This document shows, piece by piece, positions 1 through 9,387 of a stretch of 64,000 bases of DNA. The position numbers and the translations under genes are program-made. Origin of the DNA: Lunularia cruciata (lineage: Eukaryota > Streptophyta > Marchantiopsida > Lunulariales > Lunulariaceae). The notes under the pieces are model-generated. The model was not told the origin of the DNA. It saw only the letters and a program-made list of their open reading frames with translations, and did not search any database. The DNA lies in NCBI GenBank assembly GCA_948567375.1, contig OX419760.1, positions 48,980,001-49,044,000 of the forward strand, in the 5' to 3' direction. Numbering within the stretch: position 1 is the first letter of the stretch; each line of letters starts with the position of its first letter.

Positions 1-2465
1 TGGACTTGCGGAGTGGTTATAATCAAATCCAAATTGCAAAGGAGGATGTGTACAAAACTGCCTTTCGAACCAGGTATGGCCACTTTGAGTATCTTGTGAT
101 GCCTTTTGGCCTCATCAATGCGTCTGCCACTTTCATGAGTCTAATGAATGACATATTTTGTCCATACTTGGATAAGCCTGTTATTGTCTTCTTGGATGAT
201 ATCTTAGTATATAGTAGCACGATGACAGAACACAAACAACATCTACAAGAGGTCCTCCAGATTCTAAGATAGAATCAATTGTATGCCAAAATCTCAAAGT
301 GTGAGTTTGGCAAGTCTGAAGTAGACTACTTAGGGCATAGAGTAAGTGCAGAGGGCATTCAAGTATTGACAGATAAAATAGAGGTCATTCAAAAATGGAG
401 TGCCCTAGAAGATCAGACTCAACTTAAGAGCTTCTTGGGGTTGATGGGATTCTATCGTAGATTTGTCAAGGACTTCTCCAAGATTGCACAACCTTTGACG
501 GCACTACTTGGCAAGGGGAAGAAGTGGACATGGAGAACTGCACAAGAGTTGGCCTTTCAAGAATTGAAGGCCGCCTTGCTACATGCACCAATCTTGAAGT
601 GATATGACCCAAAACGTCCAATCAAGTTGGCTATAGATGCATCAGGTGTAGCCATAGGAGCAGTCCTACAACAAGAGTGGCATGACGGATGGCATCCAAT
701 TGCATATTTCTCTCAAAAGTTGTTACCGGTAGAGTGCAACTACCACACCACAGAACAAGAAGAGCTGGCCATCGTTCTAGCAACCAAGCATTGGAAGCAC
801 TACTTGGGCGAGAAGGCATTTGTAGTAGAGACAGACCACAAACCTCTAGTCTACCTCAAGATGCAAAAGGATCTATCTAGTCGCCAAATTTGGTGGGCAG
901 AGTGGCGACAACGCTTCAACATGACAATCACCTACGTGGAAGGTAAGAAGCAACTTGCAGATGCATTCACCCGCATGCCAATGGCCAACAACTTGGTGGC
1001 AGAGGTTAAGATTAACCTTGAATTCTGGCAAGAGATTCTAGCTGCTACAAAAACTGATCCAAAGATTGTCAAAGCACAATCGTCCAAAGGCGTCACTAGC
1101 ACCCAAGGACTCACCTTTCGGGATGGCAAATTATGGATCCCAAATGTCCCAGAATTACGCACCACCATTCTAGCGGAATGTCATGATTTGGCCATTGCAG
1201 CTCATGCCGGAGTGGACAAGACCTTGGATGCAGTCAAGCGCCATTACTATTGGCCCAAGATGAGCAACAACGTGATGGACTATGTGCATAGCCGCCTACT
1301 TTGTCAACAGAACAAAGCTTCTAATCAAGCTCCTGCAGGGCTCCTTCAACCTCTCCCCACTCCTACCCAACATTGGGAACAAGTGAGTATGGATCTCGTC
1401 TATGAATTACCCAAGACCACCTCAGGGTTTGACTCCATTGTGGTCTTTGTGGACCGGCTCAGCAAAATGATTCATGTATGCCCTACCACCAAGGAGGTGA
1501 CCGCTCCACAACTAGCTCAACTATACTTAGATGCAGTCTTTGCTCACCATGGCTTGTCTAGAGTACTCATCACCGATAGAGGTACCCAATTCACCAGTTT
1601 GTTTTGGTGAACACTCTTTGGTTTCTTCAAAACCAAGTTGGCCATGTCCACAACTTACCACCCACAAACAGATGGCCAAACAGAGCGGGCGAATCGCAAG
1701 ATTGAAGACATGTTACGCGGCTTCACCTTAGAAGAGCAAGAGAGGTGGAACACCCTATTACCGTTGGTGGAATTCGCTTACAACAATTCAGTGAATGCGT
1801 CCAATCAGGTCACTCCGTTCTTCCTCATGTATAGTGAGCATCTCTTCACACCTTCTAGCCTGATGAAGATCCGTCCAGTGACTACCAAAGTTGATGCAGT
1901 CAACACATTTGTTTCTAGAATCCAACAAGGTGTGGAGAGCGCTAAGCACAGGATACAGATTGTGCAAAATCGACAAAAGCAATATGCTGATGCACACCGG
2001 AGGCACATGGAGTTCAATGTTGGGGATCAAGTAGGGCTATTGACAACCAACCTCACATTAGTTGGATCTCGTAAGCTCAGACCTCGTTTTATTAGGCCTT
2101 TCTCGATTCTTTGTCGCATCGGCGTTGTGACCTATCACCTTGAGCTACCACCACACATGAAGATCCATCCAGTGTTCCATGTCTCCCTACTATGCAGATA
2201 TGCTCCCCGATCCGGCCAAGGTCCTTCCACACAGGACATTCGACCTTGTCCGACACTCATTGATGGCACAAAGGAATATGAAGTGGAGCGGATTCTCCAA
2301 AAGTGCATGCGTGGTACTCGCCATCCGCAGGTGGAATATCTAGTACAATGGAAAGGTTACCCCCTCTATGAAGCAACCTGGGAACCCGCTGCCAATTTGG
2401 CACATGCACCGGTGTTGGTGCAAGCATTTGAGCAACAATTGCACAACGAGGACATTGCGTCTTAA
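1..2465 (+). pseudogene. Family A Ty3/gypsy chromovirus pol (RT, RNase H, integrase, chromodomain), 5' truncated by window edge
   Basis: One reading frame runs through the whole interval and is broken only by three in-frame stops, at 270-272 (TAG), 600-602 (TGA) and 1608-1610 (TGA). In order it shows the RT C-terminal half with catalytic [10 protein letters not shown] near 190-220, RNase H starting at AIDASGVAIGAVLQQ (about 630), the integrase HHCC zinc region (about 1180-1320), integrase core motifs MDLVYELP and ITDRGTQF, the catalytic E in DGQTERANRK, and a C-terminal chromodomain (YLVQWKGY, TWEPAANL, about 2278-2440). The chromodomain places it among chromoviruses. In the zinc region the first Cys is replaced by Arg (HSRLLCQ). 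The TGA at 1608 fits a CGA to TGA change. There are no frameshifts, so this is a decayed but only modestly old copy. The 5' LTR, gag, protease and RT N-terminus lie left of the window. Confidence 0.93.
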
Positions 2466-2478
2466 AAGGAGGGAGGTT
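2466..2478 (+). promoter_or_regulatory. Polypurine tract of family A element
   Basis: AAAAGGAGGGAGG directly follows the pol stop codon and abuts the LTR start. This is the position and composition of a plus-strand priming tract. Confidence 0.75.
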
Positions 2479-3221
2479 TGTAATACCAACGGTTAGCCAT
2501 ATGATCTAGATGTGAAATTTGGTTTGGTAATATCTAGAATGATGTTATGCATGATGGTCAAAATAGATTAGATAGAAGTATCACCAAAAGAGTACTTCTA
2601 CTAATAGGGCAGAAACTGAAATAGACTTGAGAACCTTAGAACCAATAGCTAGACATATGATTTAAAGGTGAGAATTGGTTTGGTAACATCTGGAAGGATG
2701 TTACACATGATGGACTAAACAGATCAGAAAGAGGTATCACCAAAAGGGAACTTCTTCTAATAGAGTAGGAACCAAAATATGCCTGAAATCTTTGAAGGCA
2801 ATTTCGGAGGCCTAAACGGATGAATTAGGCCTCAAAAATGTGCAGATCCCCCCCCCCCCCAACAGATGAAAGGCTGGCCTTCCCTCCCCCTTGCTTTGTC
2901 TCGTCAAGAGCTTTCCAACGGTACCTTACTCATGTGATTTTGAGATTCCTACAGGAAGAATCCCTAAAAGATTCCCTCCGGTCAAAGCTTGTTTGACCAA
3001 CTAGATAGGACCTAGACCAGACAGGTCACCCATCCAAGTAAGTAATCCAAGGGTGGAGCTTGCTGACATGTCACCTATCTGTGTCCCTAATCCTATGGTG
3101 GAGCTTCCTTGGAGGAGATCCTCTTTGTCTATATAATAAAGAGAAGGTGCTCCCTTGGGGCATCGAATGTTTGAGTGTGCAATCTATGTTTTCTCTCTTC
3201 TCTTGTCCTCGGAGTATTACA
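2479..3221 (+). repeat. Family A 3' LTR (743 bp)
   Basis: It begins TGTAATACC and ends GGAGTATTACA, giving an inverted terminal match TGTAATAC/GTATTACA. It follows the pol frame and a purine tract, so it is the 3' LTR of the chromovirus. Four further copies of this LTR occur in the window. The first about 320 bp (U3) consist of two diverged tandem units of about 160 bp (about 2481-2640 and 2641-2800), each with a GTATCACCAAAAG core. A cytosine run lies at about 2849-2861. A TATA box sits near the 3' end. Confidence 0.92.
3129..3140 (+). promoter_or_regulatory. TATA box of family A LTR
   Basis: CTATATAATAAA is conserved in every family A LTR copy in the window and lies about 85 bp before the LTR end. 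It would place the start of the R region near 3160. Inferred from sequence only. Confidence 0.6.
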
Positions 3222-3265
3222 ACAACTCACACGTAAGTCATACATAGACTCTAAAGTGCCACAAT
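3222..3265. repeat. 44-bp direct repeat flanking the left family B LTR (copy 1)
   Basis: This stretch recurs at 3762-3805 with one mismatch, exactly 540 bp away. The family A LTR ends immediately before it. It is either the tail of another family B LTR cut by element A, or a duplication at the B1 end. Confidence 0.8.
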
Positions 3266-3713
3266 AATCAGATTGCTTAACACTCTCAACTCAACTCAAC
3301 TCAGATCAGTACTTGATCTGTCACTCTATAAACTACCAACAACTGGGCACTGATTATAGTCAAGCCACACCCACTCAAGCATAGAGAATCCAGGTGACGC
3401 TCGCCGGCCTCTGTCCACCATAGCCAGGAACTCGAAGGCTCAACATCAAAGAAGTGAGCTCTCTGGAGCTCACTTTGAAACTATACCCCCTGGACTCGAG
3501 CTAGCACTAGAACCCTAATGGTCCCACTGACGGCACACTCAACGGTGCGAACGGTGCAAAGTGACAGTGGGCCCCACCGTGAAGTCAGTACCCTAAACAC
3601 CAAATCAGACTGTCGGAAAGTAGTCCTTGAGAAACTACTAGAATAACTCTAACTACTATCACTGGAACTCCAGTGTCCGAGCAGCTAGATGCGGAACTAC
3701 AAATGGTGTGCCA
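3263..3713 (-). repeat. Family B LTR, left copy (3' LTR of B1)
   Basis: Closely matches 14067-14522 and, with more divergence, 27574-28022. On the - strand it begins TGGCACACC and ends in CTGATTA. The other two copies begin TGTCACGC and end CTGATTACA. The alternative border at 3803 would place the LTR next to a purine tract. Confidence 0.75.
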
Positions 3714-3978
3714 ACTGTCGTGCGTATATACATCGCTGTCAACATCATACACTATAGAAGCACAACTCACACATAAGTCATACATAGACTCTAAAGTGCC
3801 ACAATTGCCCCCCTAGCTGGCGGTTAGGTCCCTCTAACTCCAGATAGCCATCTACTCTAAGTATATGGTATACCCTCTAATGGGCAAAGATCAGGAGGCC
3901 GGGTGCTATGGAGCCCCATCGTTAGTCGCCTATCTGCAATCTATACCATATAAAGAATGAACTAGCTATAGGTCAAGT
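3714..3978 (-). other. B1 3' internal region, no recognisable domain
   Basis: Lies between the PHD finger and the LTR. It contains the polypyrimidine stretch at 3807-3813 (a candidate purine tract on the - strand). Stops occur in all frames. Confidence 0.5.
3762..3805. repeat. 44-bp direct repeat (copy 2)
   Basis: Second copy of the 3222-3265 repeat. On the - strand it is preceded by a purine tract (AGGGGGGCAAT), which suggests that the family B LTR may really extend to about 3803 rather than 3713. Confidence 0.8.
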
Positions 3979-4113
3979 ACATCTAGGACATAACCACTGT
4001 CCCTAAGGAACCACCGTGAGGGGAGGAGTCATACATGCCATATGCCATCCTCTCAAATAGCTATCACACACTAATATAGTAGCAGATCCACCAGAAGAGC
4101 CACATAACATACA
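3979..4113 (-). pseudogene. C-terminal PHD finger of family B polyprotein
   Basis: The - strand reads CMLCGSSGG, then LVCDSYLRGWHMAC, then TPPL, then after an in-frame TAG at 4003-4005 GQWLCPRC. Spacing is that of a C4HC3 PHD finger: Cys pair, Cys-x2-(Cys), His-x2-Cys, and a final Cys-x2-Cys. The fourth Cys is Tyr here (CDSY), so zinc binding would be damaged. PHD fingers usually read histone H3 tails, and at this place in the polyprotein it would replace the chromodomain seen in element A as a chromatin-targeting module. That role is inference. Confidence 0.75.
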
Positions 4114-4408
4114 CCTCAAGCTTGCACGTACAAGTGCCAAGCTTGGGTCCATAGTACCATCAATGTTTGGAAGGTGGCATGGCGCACAATTGTGCACATG
4201 ATCCTTTCAAACAACACTATCACGTCCTTCTAACATAAGGACTCTAGATGGCAAAACCTCACGCACTTTCAAGATAGTGCGGCCTGTAGAAACATCAAGT
4301 GTCATCGGTGCTGTCTGTTATAGATATACATAGTTGCTTGGATGAAATCAACGGATTGAGGGTCTATAACCTCCTCCTCGAATGGTCAAAGTATAAAGTA
4401 TCTCTATA

Positions 4409-5330
4409 CTAAGCAATCGCCAAGTTCTCAAAGGCCATCGGCATCACTCTCCGAAAGATCTCTGCCCGCTGAGAACATGCGCTCATCCATACATCAGGGT
4501 CATCCAAGTCCAAAACTATAGTAGCATCTCGACGAATGGCTGCAAGTAAATCTAGATCTCGTCCATAGAGTAGAAAGTATGGAGAGAAGGGTGCTAAGGA
4601 GGCTTGCCGACTAAACCGATAGCCCATGGCCAACCAAGGTAACTGGAGATCCCAATCTCCCAAGTGGCCTCTCTGCAAACCATACTTTTGCAATCCTCTC
4701 TTTACCGTCTGAACCACTCTCTCTGCTAAGCCATCTGCCTTAGGGTGATCTCAGGATGTAGTACGATGATCAATCAAAGCCTTGTTACACAAGACCTAAA
4801 ACTCCCCCAAGAACTTTGTACCCCGATCAGTCAAAACCTCAGCTGGTGCACCAAAATGACCAAGAACTCAATCCAGGAACGAGTAAGCTGTCCCTTCACT
4901 AGACTTGTCAGGAAGTGCCACCAACTCAATCCACTTGGAGAAGTGCTCCACCATCACCAAAACATACCGATGATGTCTCACAATCAGCGGTAAAGGTCCG
5001 GCAAAGTCCAAACTCCAACGGTAACCCAATCCCATGATAGGTAATGGGTGTAACTGTGGTGTAGGAGCATTGAATGATGCTCTTACTCGGTCACAAACCA
5101 CACATGTGGCAACAAACTACTGCACCTCGGTCTGCATACCACGCCACCAATAATGACTCTGAAGTAAGCTATATGTACGCTTTACTCCAAAATGTCCTAG
5201 CTCTTCATGAGCATGACGGACCAACTGTGGTCTTTGTGATGGAAGTGGTACTACTCGCACTCTACCATCCTCCCATACATGCAAAAGGTGTCTACCCTCC
5301 AATCTGAACCGTTTGGCTTGCTGAAGAACA
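4409..5330 (-). pseudogene. Family B integrase
   Basis: Read on the - strand: the zinc-binding region HAHEELGHFGVKRTYSLL and, after a stop, CVVCDRV (about 5090-5215). The core follows with WSLDFAGPLP (first Asp, about 5000), LTDRGTKFLG (second Asp, about 4815-4840) and GLAERVVQTVK (catalytic Glu, about 4700-4735). All three DDE residues are visible. The frame is interrupted by several stops, including one between the two halves of the zinc region and others around the second Asp. Upstream in the same frame is a spacer of about 130 residues (about 5250-5640) of no recognised fold. Confidence 0.85.
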
Positions 5331-5559
5331 CGGTCTCTCTCCTTGGCCCCAACTGTGCCACCCACAACACCAGTGCGAAGATAGTCCATCACTAAGACAT
5401 CATCATGAATGTCTTGCTGAACTGTACCAATATCTTCACTCTCTGGATCTGTGACCTCAATAATTCCTCCTATATGCGCTAAGAGAGATACCACCAAAGC
5501 CTCTGCAAATATACACAGAAAGGCCAATGCATGCCAACCTGGCACCATCTCCTCATCTA

Positions 5560-6060
5560 TCTCACCATGCCAACGTGCTCCGGTCTGATCCTGCTGGCTG
5601 GGACATGGGTTTCTACTCAACCCATCTGCATCACGGTTCACCACTCTAGGTCTGTGAACAACCGTGAAATCATACTCCTATAAAATCAGAGCCCATCGTG
5701 CAAGCTTCCCTGAAAGCTTGTCGGACTCCATCAACCACTTCAGTGGTTGATGATTAGTGATGAGAGTGAAGGGGTTACCAAATAGGTAACATCGGATATG
5801 TGCTACTGCCCAAACTGCTGCCAAGCACTCTCCCTCATATGAACTATACTTTGCCTTCGCTGAATTGTTGGAGCGACTAGCATAGGCCACCACAAACTCC
5901 TTCTCCTCATCATCATGCTAGGTGAGCACCGCTCCAAGCCCCAACATACTCCAATCAGTATGAACCTGAAATGGTCGTCCCCTGATTGGTCTCCTCAAAA
6001 TAGGAGTAGATGTCAACCTCTCCTTGAGCTCTACAGAAGCTCTCTCCTGCTCATCTCCCT
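5560..6060 (-). pseudogene. Family B RNase H
   Basis: Read on the - strand: VHTDWSMLGLGAVL with the first catalytic Asp (about 5950), AYASRSNNSAKAKYSSYEGECLAAVWA with the Glu (about 5830-5890) and TNHQPLKWLM (about 5740), where family members normally have TDHQPL, so an active-site Asp is Asn here. HRPRVVNRDADGLSR closes the domain. Stops interrupt the frame at about 5675 and 5910. Confidence 0.82.
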
Positions 6061-6990
6061 AACACCACTCCTGTGTAAGCTTGGTAAGCTTTGTCAAGGC
6101 CTTGGCAATAGCACTAAATCCTCTAACATAGCGGCAATAGAAGTTTGCCAACCCAAGGAATGCTTGCACTCTGCTCACATCCGTAGGCCGAGGAATACGT
6201 GCAATAGCCTTCACCTTGGTCTGCTGAACACCAAGTCCTCCGGGATAGATAGTGTGACCCAAATACTCAACTTGCTCGTGGAACAACCTACACTTCCCAG
6301 GATGTAATTTGAGTCTATGAGATCTCAACCTCTCAAACACCTCCAACAATTGTCTCTCATGCTCCTCCACAGTAGTGTTATAAACCAAAATGTCATCAAT
6401 ATAGCACCGAGCAAAATCCAATCTAGCTAGGATCCTATCCATGACCCTCTGGAACTCAGTAGGAGCATTCTTCAACCCAAATGGTAAGAACCTCCACTGA
6501 TATAACACATCCTTGCCGTGAGGGACAATAGCCCAAAATGCTGTCTTGGACTTAACCTCCTCCCTGATTGGCAATTGATGATATCCCGCTCAAAGATCCA
6601 AAGTACTGAAGACCTTTGCATGCCCAATCATATCAAAAATCTCCTCCGGTGTAGGCATGGCATACTGATCAGCCCTGGTTTGTTGGTTGATCAAACGGTA
6701 ATCTCCACACATCCGCCTATTTGTATAGTTGCCATGCATATCCTTCTTGGCTGGCATCATTGTCGCTGATGCATACTCTCCATGTGAAATCTCCACCAAA
6801 CCAGCCTCAAAAAGGTCACTACTCCGGCTCTGAATCAATGTCCTCTCCATATCACTATATCGATAAGGATGTCAGAAAATTGGTGTGTCGCTAGTCAGCT
6901 CAATCCGTATACCAGGTCCTTTCAGAGCACCCAAATCCTTCATACTGAAGGCAAAACAACTCGTGTGACTCCTCAAGAATCTCCAAACCC
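6059..6990 (-). pseudogene. Family B reverse transcriptase
   Basis: The - strand encodes the Ty3/gypsy RT order: an N-terminal region (ERTLIQSRSSDLFEAGLVE, MCGDYRLINQQT), FSTLDL then a stop then AGYHQLPI, the LPFGLKNAPTEFQR motif, catalytic YIDDILVYN (about 6385-6415), and the thumb with VEYLGH and QAFLGLANFYCRYV. Only one stop (about 6575-6590) separates two long open stretches. It lies directly downstream of the DNMT in the same polyprotein direction. A fragment of the same region is repeated in B2 at 14523-14700. Confidence 0.88.
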
Positions 6991-7400
6991 TCCGTCTTTC
7001 CTCTCCAGTAAGCTTGGGTCCAAGATCTGGCTCCCAAGTATCCTCTGTAACTGTAGTAGGAGTGGAAGACGTACTGACTGACTGCTACACTGGGCCCTTG
7101 GGAGCAATAGTGTCATGCTCCCGACCACTAGAGGTCCCAACCTCTGTGTGAAAAACTCCCTCCACTCTGGCTGCAAGCTCCACACGTCCTCTAGCTGCAT
7201 CCTATGTGGACCAAGGGTGTAATCCAAGTAGCCCACGCTCACCTGGATGGACTCCAAGTAGACCACTCTCCCTAGTAGCTACTGGATGTGTCCCAAGAAT
7301 ACCATGTCCACTCGGTCCATCGCCCCCAACATGTGCCTGAATCGTCTTGATAGGCACAGGGCTCACAAGTGTCCAAGTGGTGATGCCTATCAAGCGCATC
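6991..7400 (-). pseudogene. Family B spacer between DNMT and RT
   Basis: Semi-open - strand region (read into 7202-7471 and 6973-7266) rich in Gly, His and Pro, with no domain recognised. The homologous stretch in B2 is 14880-15270. It probably links DNMT and RT in the ancestral polyprotein. Confidence 0.5.
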
Positions 7401-8370
7401 CTACGTTGCTCTGCCAAGCCAAGGCTTATAATCCAGGTCAAACAGTTCAGATCCATAGCCTGACCTAACACCTAACGCCTGGATGCCTCTGACACTGCTG
7501 GAACAGCGGTAATACCGGTGCAAAAACCCATTGCCCGCTCTCTCTCATCAGCATTGGGCTCCACCAATTGCTATAACTGTGAGTCCCAAACAAATCCAGG
7601 TCCTCCCTCTTGAAAAGCATGAGAGCCTGGGAAACTCATGAGTGTGGGAAATGTGGCTCTAGGCTGTCCAACTAGGTTCACCACTGCCATAGGTGACCTA
7701 TCAGCCACTACCACTGTCTGAGACTGACGTCCAGCATCCAAGATATCATCAACAAGAATGTGGTCTAGTCGCTGAATCCCATCATAACTACGTTGTAGAA
7801 CCTCTCTGGGTAAGAGGTTTGTCCACCAAAGACGAAGACGATGAGCCCGTGATCCCACTCTGGCTGCATCTAACAATACAACATATCCTATCCATGAATG
7901 GACCTGATGTGTGCTCGCCACCACTCTAGTGCGAGAATCACCCATCAATGGAACGTTCTCCAAAAGGTAAGCTGGAGAAACAAACTGATGAACGATGTTG
8001 TAGTATCCGTAACATCTACCAAAACACACCAAAACGAGGATCCTGAAGACCCAAACCGCGGCCCGCACGTGTATGTCCTTGACATGGCCATCCAGAAATC
8101 ACCAAGTGAATAGGCCCATGTCTCTCTAGGTCATGCGCCCCCAGTAAGGAAATGTCTCCTGGTAAGGCCTTCTGGTAACCTCTGACTGCTGACATCGGTA
8201 ATAACTCCGGATTACGATAGGCCAAGTGTGCCACATGATGTAGAGAGACTCGCCTAGCAGTCTCATCTCTCTCTACATACAAGTACCTCTGTACTCGTAT
8301 ACCCGCCTGTAACACCGCAGCTAGTCCGGTGCTGATCCCACCAAACAACTCCAATAGGCATATCCCCTCT
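7400..8370 (-). pseudogene. C5-cytosine DNA methyltransferase domain inside family B polyprotein
   Basis: Read on the - strand the conserved C5-MTase motifs appear in order. They are I (ELFGGISTGL), II (YVERDETARR), III (DISLLGAHDLE), IV with the catalytic Cys (SGWPCQGHTRAG), VI (PAYLLENVPLM), VIII (RAHRLRLWWTNLL), a short target-recognition stretch, IX (ATFPTLMSFPGSHAF) and a motif X-like LGQAMDLN. The family transfers a methyl group from S-adenosylmethionine to cytosine C5. Lesions are a TAG at 8016-8018, a 5-bp deletion just after it that shifts frame before motif VI, and TAGs at 7571-7573 and near 7468. Copy B2 reads GAG, full length, CAG and AAG at these four places, so the ancestor was open there. 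DNMT capture by retrotransposons is known from dinoflagellates and charophytes. Confidence 0.88.
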
Positions 8371-8689
8371 ACTGGATACTACCAAGCAATGAGTGTAGTA
8401 TCCAGAGATGTCAAAGCAATTGCCTCTGGAGGCTCATCCTCACACTCATCTCCGGATGGTACAAATGCTCCACTCCAAGCTTGCTGCACCAATTGATCTG
8501 CATGCTGCTGCAATGCCTCCTCTAAACTCCACAATGGAACATCCAAGGTGGATGGAACAATCCCACTCGTACTCCAAAGCCAAGTGATCTCCTCTGGTAC
8601 AGGAGTATCCTCTGCATGGGCGTTCCACTCCAACAAGTCACCAGGCCAAGTAACTACACCGCTGAAAGCTAAAACTGATGCTGCCATGG
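8371..8689 (-). pseudogene. Acidic linker between protease and DNMT of family B
   Basis: The - strand frame from the family A LTR insertion point reads AASVLAFSGVVTWPGDLLEW and on through an acidic stretch (DECEDEPPEA). It ends in a TAG at 8379-8381 just before DNMT motif I, and the frame then continues into YPVEG and the DNMT. The homologous B2 region (16214-16520) has the same TAG. Across the LTR insertion the frame joins that of the protease, as B2 shows without an insert. Confidence 0.7.
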
Positions 8690-9387
8690 TGTAATACTCC
8701 GAGGACAAGAGAAGAGAGAAAACACAGATTGCACACTCAAACATTCGATGCCCCAAGGGAGCACCTTCTCTTTATTATATAGACAAAGAGGATCTCCTCC
8801 AAGGAAGCTCCACCCTTGGATTACTGACTTGGATGGGTGACCTGTCTGGTCTAGGTCCTATCTGGTTGGTCAAACAAGCTTTGACCGGAGGGAATCTTTT
8901 AGGGAATCTTCCTATAGGAATCTCAGAATCACATGAGTAAGGTACCGTTGGAAAGCTCTCGACGAGACAAACCAGGGGGGAGGGAAGGCCAGCCTTTCCT
9001 CTGTTGGGGAGGGGGGGGATCTGCACATTTTCGAGGCCTAATTCATCCGTTTAGGCCTCCGAAATTGCCTTCAAAGATTTCAGGCATATTTCGGTTCCTA
9101 CTCTATTAGTAGAAGTCCCCTTTTGGTGATACCTCTTTCTGATCTGTCTAGTCCATCATGTGTAACATCATTCTAGATGTTACCAAACCAATTCTCACCT
9201 TTAAATCATATGTCTAGCTATTGGTTCTAAGGTTCTCAAGTCTATTTCGGTTTCTGCCCTATTAGTAGAAGTACTCTTTTGGTGATACTTCTATCTGATC
9301 TATTTTGACCATCATGTATAACATCATTCTAGATGTTACCAAACTAAATTTCACATCTAGATCATATGGCTAACCCTTGGTATTACA
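8690..9387 (-). repeat. Family A solo LTR (698 bp) inserted in B1
   Basis: A - strand copy of the family A LTR (TGTAATACT...GGTATTACA on the + strand) flanked by the 5-bp target-site duplication CATGG (8685-8689 and 9388-9392). B2 carries the uninterrupted site at about 16519-16524 (GCCATGGTCCC), which confirms both borders. No internal sequence remains, so it is a solo LTR formed by LTR-LTR recombination. Confidence 0.95.

Noticed and set aside
631-2030. Several - strand frames of 60-80 codons opposite family A pol
   Set aside because: They are antisense shadows of a well-supported + strand pol frame.
2849-2861. Homopolymer C/G runs in family A LTRs as regulatory sites
   Set aside because: Length differs in every copy, as expected from replication slippage.
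8016-8354. DNMT as an independent host gene
   Set aside because: It sits between protease and RT in two retroelement copies in the same direction and without introns, so it belongs to the element.
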